Shown here one piece after another: positions 62,684 to 64,000 of a DNA stretch of 64,000 nucleotides. The notes below the pieces were generated by a model, which worked only from the letters and a program-made list of their open reading frames with translations, had not been told where the DNA came from and ran no database searches. The stretch is from assembly GCA_004843345.1 (NCBI GenBank), contig CP039460.1:918921-982920 (forward strand), given 5' to 3'. The position numbers and the translations under genes were made by a program. The stretch is from Acetobacteraceae bacterium. Lineage in GTDB: Bacteria; Pseudomonadota; Alphaproteobacteria; Acetobacterales; Acetobacteraceae. How positions within the stretch are numbered: position 1 is the stretch's first letter; the number at the start of each line of letters is the position of its first letter.

Positions 62684-64000
62684 ATGCCTCTAGAAATAAA
62701 TAGCCAATCGGCCTCCAGCCCCTCAAAAGAAATTATTTTTGCCCTCGCCAGCGGTGGCGGTGCCCTGCGCCAGCCGATAGCGGTGATGCGTGTCAGCGGT
62801 AAAAATGCCGGCATTGTTTTAGAAAAACTCGCAGGGCCTTTGCCAAAACCCCGCATGGCTTCCTTGAGGCTCTTAGCCCATCGGGGAGAGAAACTAGATC
62901 AGGCGCTGGTAATTTGGATGCCTGGGCCAAACTCCTACACTGGAGAAGATAGTTTTGAACTCCACCTTCATGGCGCTTCTGCTGTGATTGAAGGCGTTGG
63001 GGAGGCCTTGAGCGATCTTGGGGCACGTCCTGCCGAAGCAGGAGAATTTACAAAAAGAGCATTGCATAACGGCAAAATGGATCTGCTTCAAGCCGAGGCG
63101 ATCTGCGATTTAGTCGAAGCCGAAAGCAGTGCCCAAAGGCGTCAGGCACTCGGACAGGTTGAAGGGGGACTTAGCCGCCTCTCTCAAAACTGGCAGATGC
63201 AAATGACAAAGCTTTTAGCCCGTTTAGAGGCGCAAGCCGATTTCCCAGAAGATACCGAAGACGACATCAGCGAAAATCCTCTTCTCAAAGAAATTCAAGC
63301 CCTTTATCAAGAGATTCAATCGCATCTCTCCAGTCATTCAGGGGAAATTCTCAGAGAAGGCCTCACAATCGTCCTCGCTGGTGCGCCAAATGCTGGAAAA
63401 TCCAGCCTTCTTAATGCGCTGGCAGAGCGGGAGGCCGCCATTGTTGCCCCGATTGCCGGCACAACACGGGACGCAATTTCTCTGGATTGGACCTTAAACG
63501 GCGTTAAAACAAAGCTTGTGGACACAGCTGGCTTACGGGAAACAGAGGACTTAATTGAAAAAGAAGGGGTGAAGCGGGCTAAAAACTGGCTGCAACAGGC
63601 AGATGTCATTCTGTATCTGATTGCTCCACGTGAAACAGCGCCCAACCTTTCAGAATTTCCGAAAGAGGCCATTTTTATACCTGTTTACAGCAAGTCGGAT
63701 TTACACCAAGGGGAGTTGCCTGAAAATGCGATTTCCCTCAGTGTAAAATCGCCAGAGGGATTAAAACCGCTCAAGAATAAACTTGAAGAAATCATTCTCA
63801 AACTCTGCGGTAAAAAACCAGGCAATGTTGCGACCCTGACACGTCCCCGCCACCGTCACGCCTTAACAAAGGCCTCCGAGCATTTAGAGATGGCCTCGGA
63901 CGAAAGCCTCATGATGGAGCTTCGGACCGAGGAAATGCGCCTCGCCTTACAGGAAATGGGCAGACTTTCGGGGAAAATTGGCGGCCGACTTGATCCTGAA
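62684..64000 (+). CDS. mnmE: tRNA modification GTPase MnmE (partial, runs off the right edge)
   Basis: 439 codons are present from ATG 62684 with no stop at the window end. An N-terminal THF-binding domain (PIAVMRVSG, GPNSYTGEDSFELHLHG, AGEFTKRALHNGKMDLLQAEAI-like blocks) is followed by the inserted G domain with GAPNAGKSSLLNAL (G1) and the G2/G3 region IAGTTRD and DTAGLRE. MnmE modifies the wobble uridine of tRNAs with MnmG. Genes for MnmG, RsmG and ParAB usually follow in this group; they would lie outside the window. Confidence 0.93.
   Translation, partial: MPLEINSQSASSPSKEIIFALASGGGALRQPIAVMRVSGKNAGIVLEKLAGPLPKPRMASLRLLAHRGEKLDQALVIWMPGPNSYTGEDSFELHLHGASAVIEGVGEALSDLGARPAEAGEFTKRALHNGKMDLLQAEAICDLVEAESSAQRRQALGQVEGGLSRLSQNWQMQMTKLLARLEAQADFPEDTEDDISENPLLKEIQALYQEIQSHLSSHSGEILREGLTIVLAGAPNAGKSSLLNALAEREAAIVAPIAGTTRDAISLDWTLNGVKTKLVDTAGLRETEDLIEKEGVKRAKNWLQQADVILYLIAPRETAPNLSEFPKEAIFIPVYSKSDLHQGELPENAISLSVKSPEGLKPLKNKLEEIILKLCGKKPGNVATLTRPRHRHALTKASEHLEMASDESLMMELRTEEMRLALQEMGRLSGKIGGRLDPE
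63622..63637. promoter_or_regulatory. Weak parS-like site inside mnmE
   Basis: TGCTCCACGTGAAACA matches 14 of 16 positions of the parS consensus. Its location inside coding sequence and two mismatches make it a weaker candidate than the site at 45947. Confidence 0.35.

Overview
The window looks like a chromosomal piece of an alphaproteobacterium, most likely an acetic acid bacterium (Acetobacteraceae) with a fairly AT-rich genome. This is inferred from protein character: an OprB-type sugar porin, a NAD-formate dehydrogenase, the RecA/RecJ/Rho/MnmE sequences, and parS-like sites near mnmE. No rRNA is present, so placement stays at family level.

Bases 1 to about 27,230 are a prophage or tailocin-like region of contractile-tail type. 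No integrase, capsid or terminase gene is in view. It holds a baseplate set (hub, spike, gp25-like wedge, Dit-like protein, plug, gpJ). Next come two cassettes, each made of a tail assembly chaperone, minus-strand secreted-protein genes and a tape-measure-like gene. These are followed by a DUF2612 protein, a repeat-bearing tail fibre and its partner, and a lysis block (small membrane protein, transglycosylase, holin-like protein, Rz/Rz1-like spanins). A second glycine-rich adhesin lies to the right. Several families of small secreted proteins or lipoproteins, mostly on the minus strand, are inserted between the phage genes. Six genes (one broken) share an LWFDNG motif, three share a WANLIQS-like motif, and two more form a pair beside the adhesin. 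They behave like morons and may act in superinfection exclusion or immunity; this is the least described part of the window.

Bases 27,270 to 43,310 are accessory and surface functions: a Fic protein with helically phased repeats upstream, a TauD-like dioxygenase, a large OprB porin, a zeta-toxin-like pair, an iron alcohol dehydrogenase, a TonB receptor, and McrBC type IV restriction. From tRNA-Glu at 43.8 kb to rho at 56 kb the content is mostly core: a CLC transporter, a rhodanese, recJ, recA, a GGT-like lipoprotein, sucB, a LysE exporter and rho.

Bases 56,220 to 62,617 lie between rho and mnmE and carry formate dehydrogenase, a type III restriction-modification system and an MGMT repair gene. 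The mod gene carries 16 copies of a 5-bp repeat that puts its two halves out of frame, the signature of a phase-variable methyltransferase in the OFF state. It also has an in-frame stop, and res has a one-base frameshift, so the system is not functional as sequenced. mnmE runs off the right edge.
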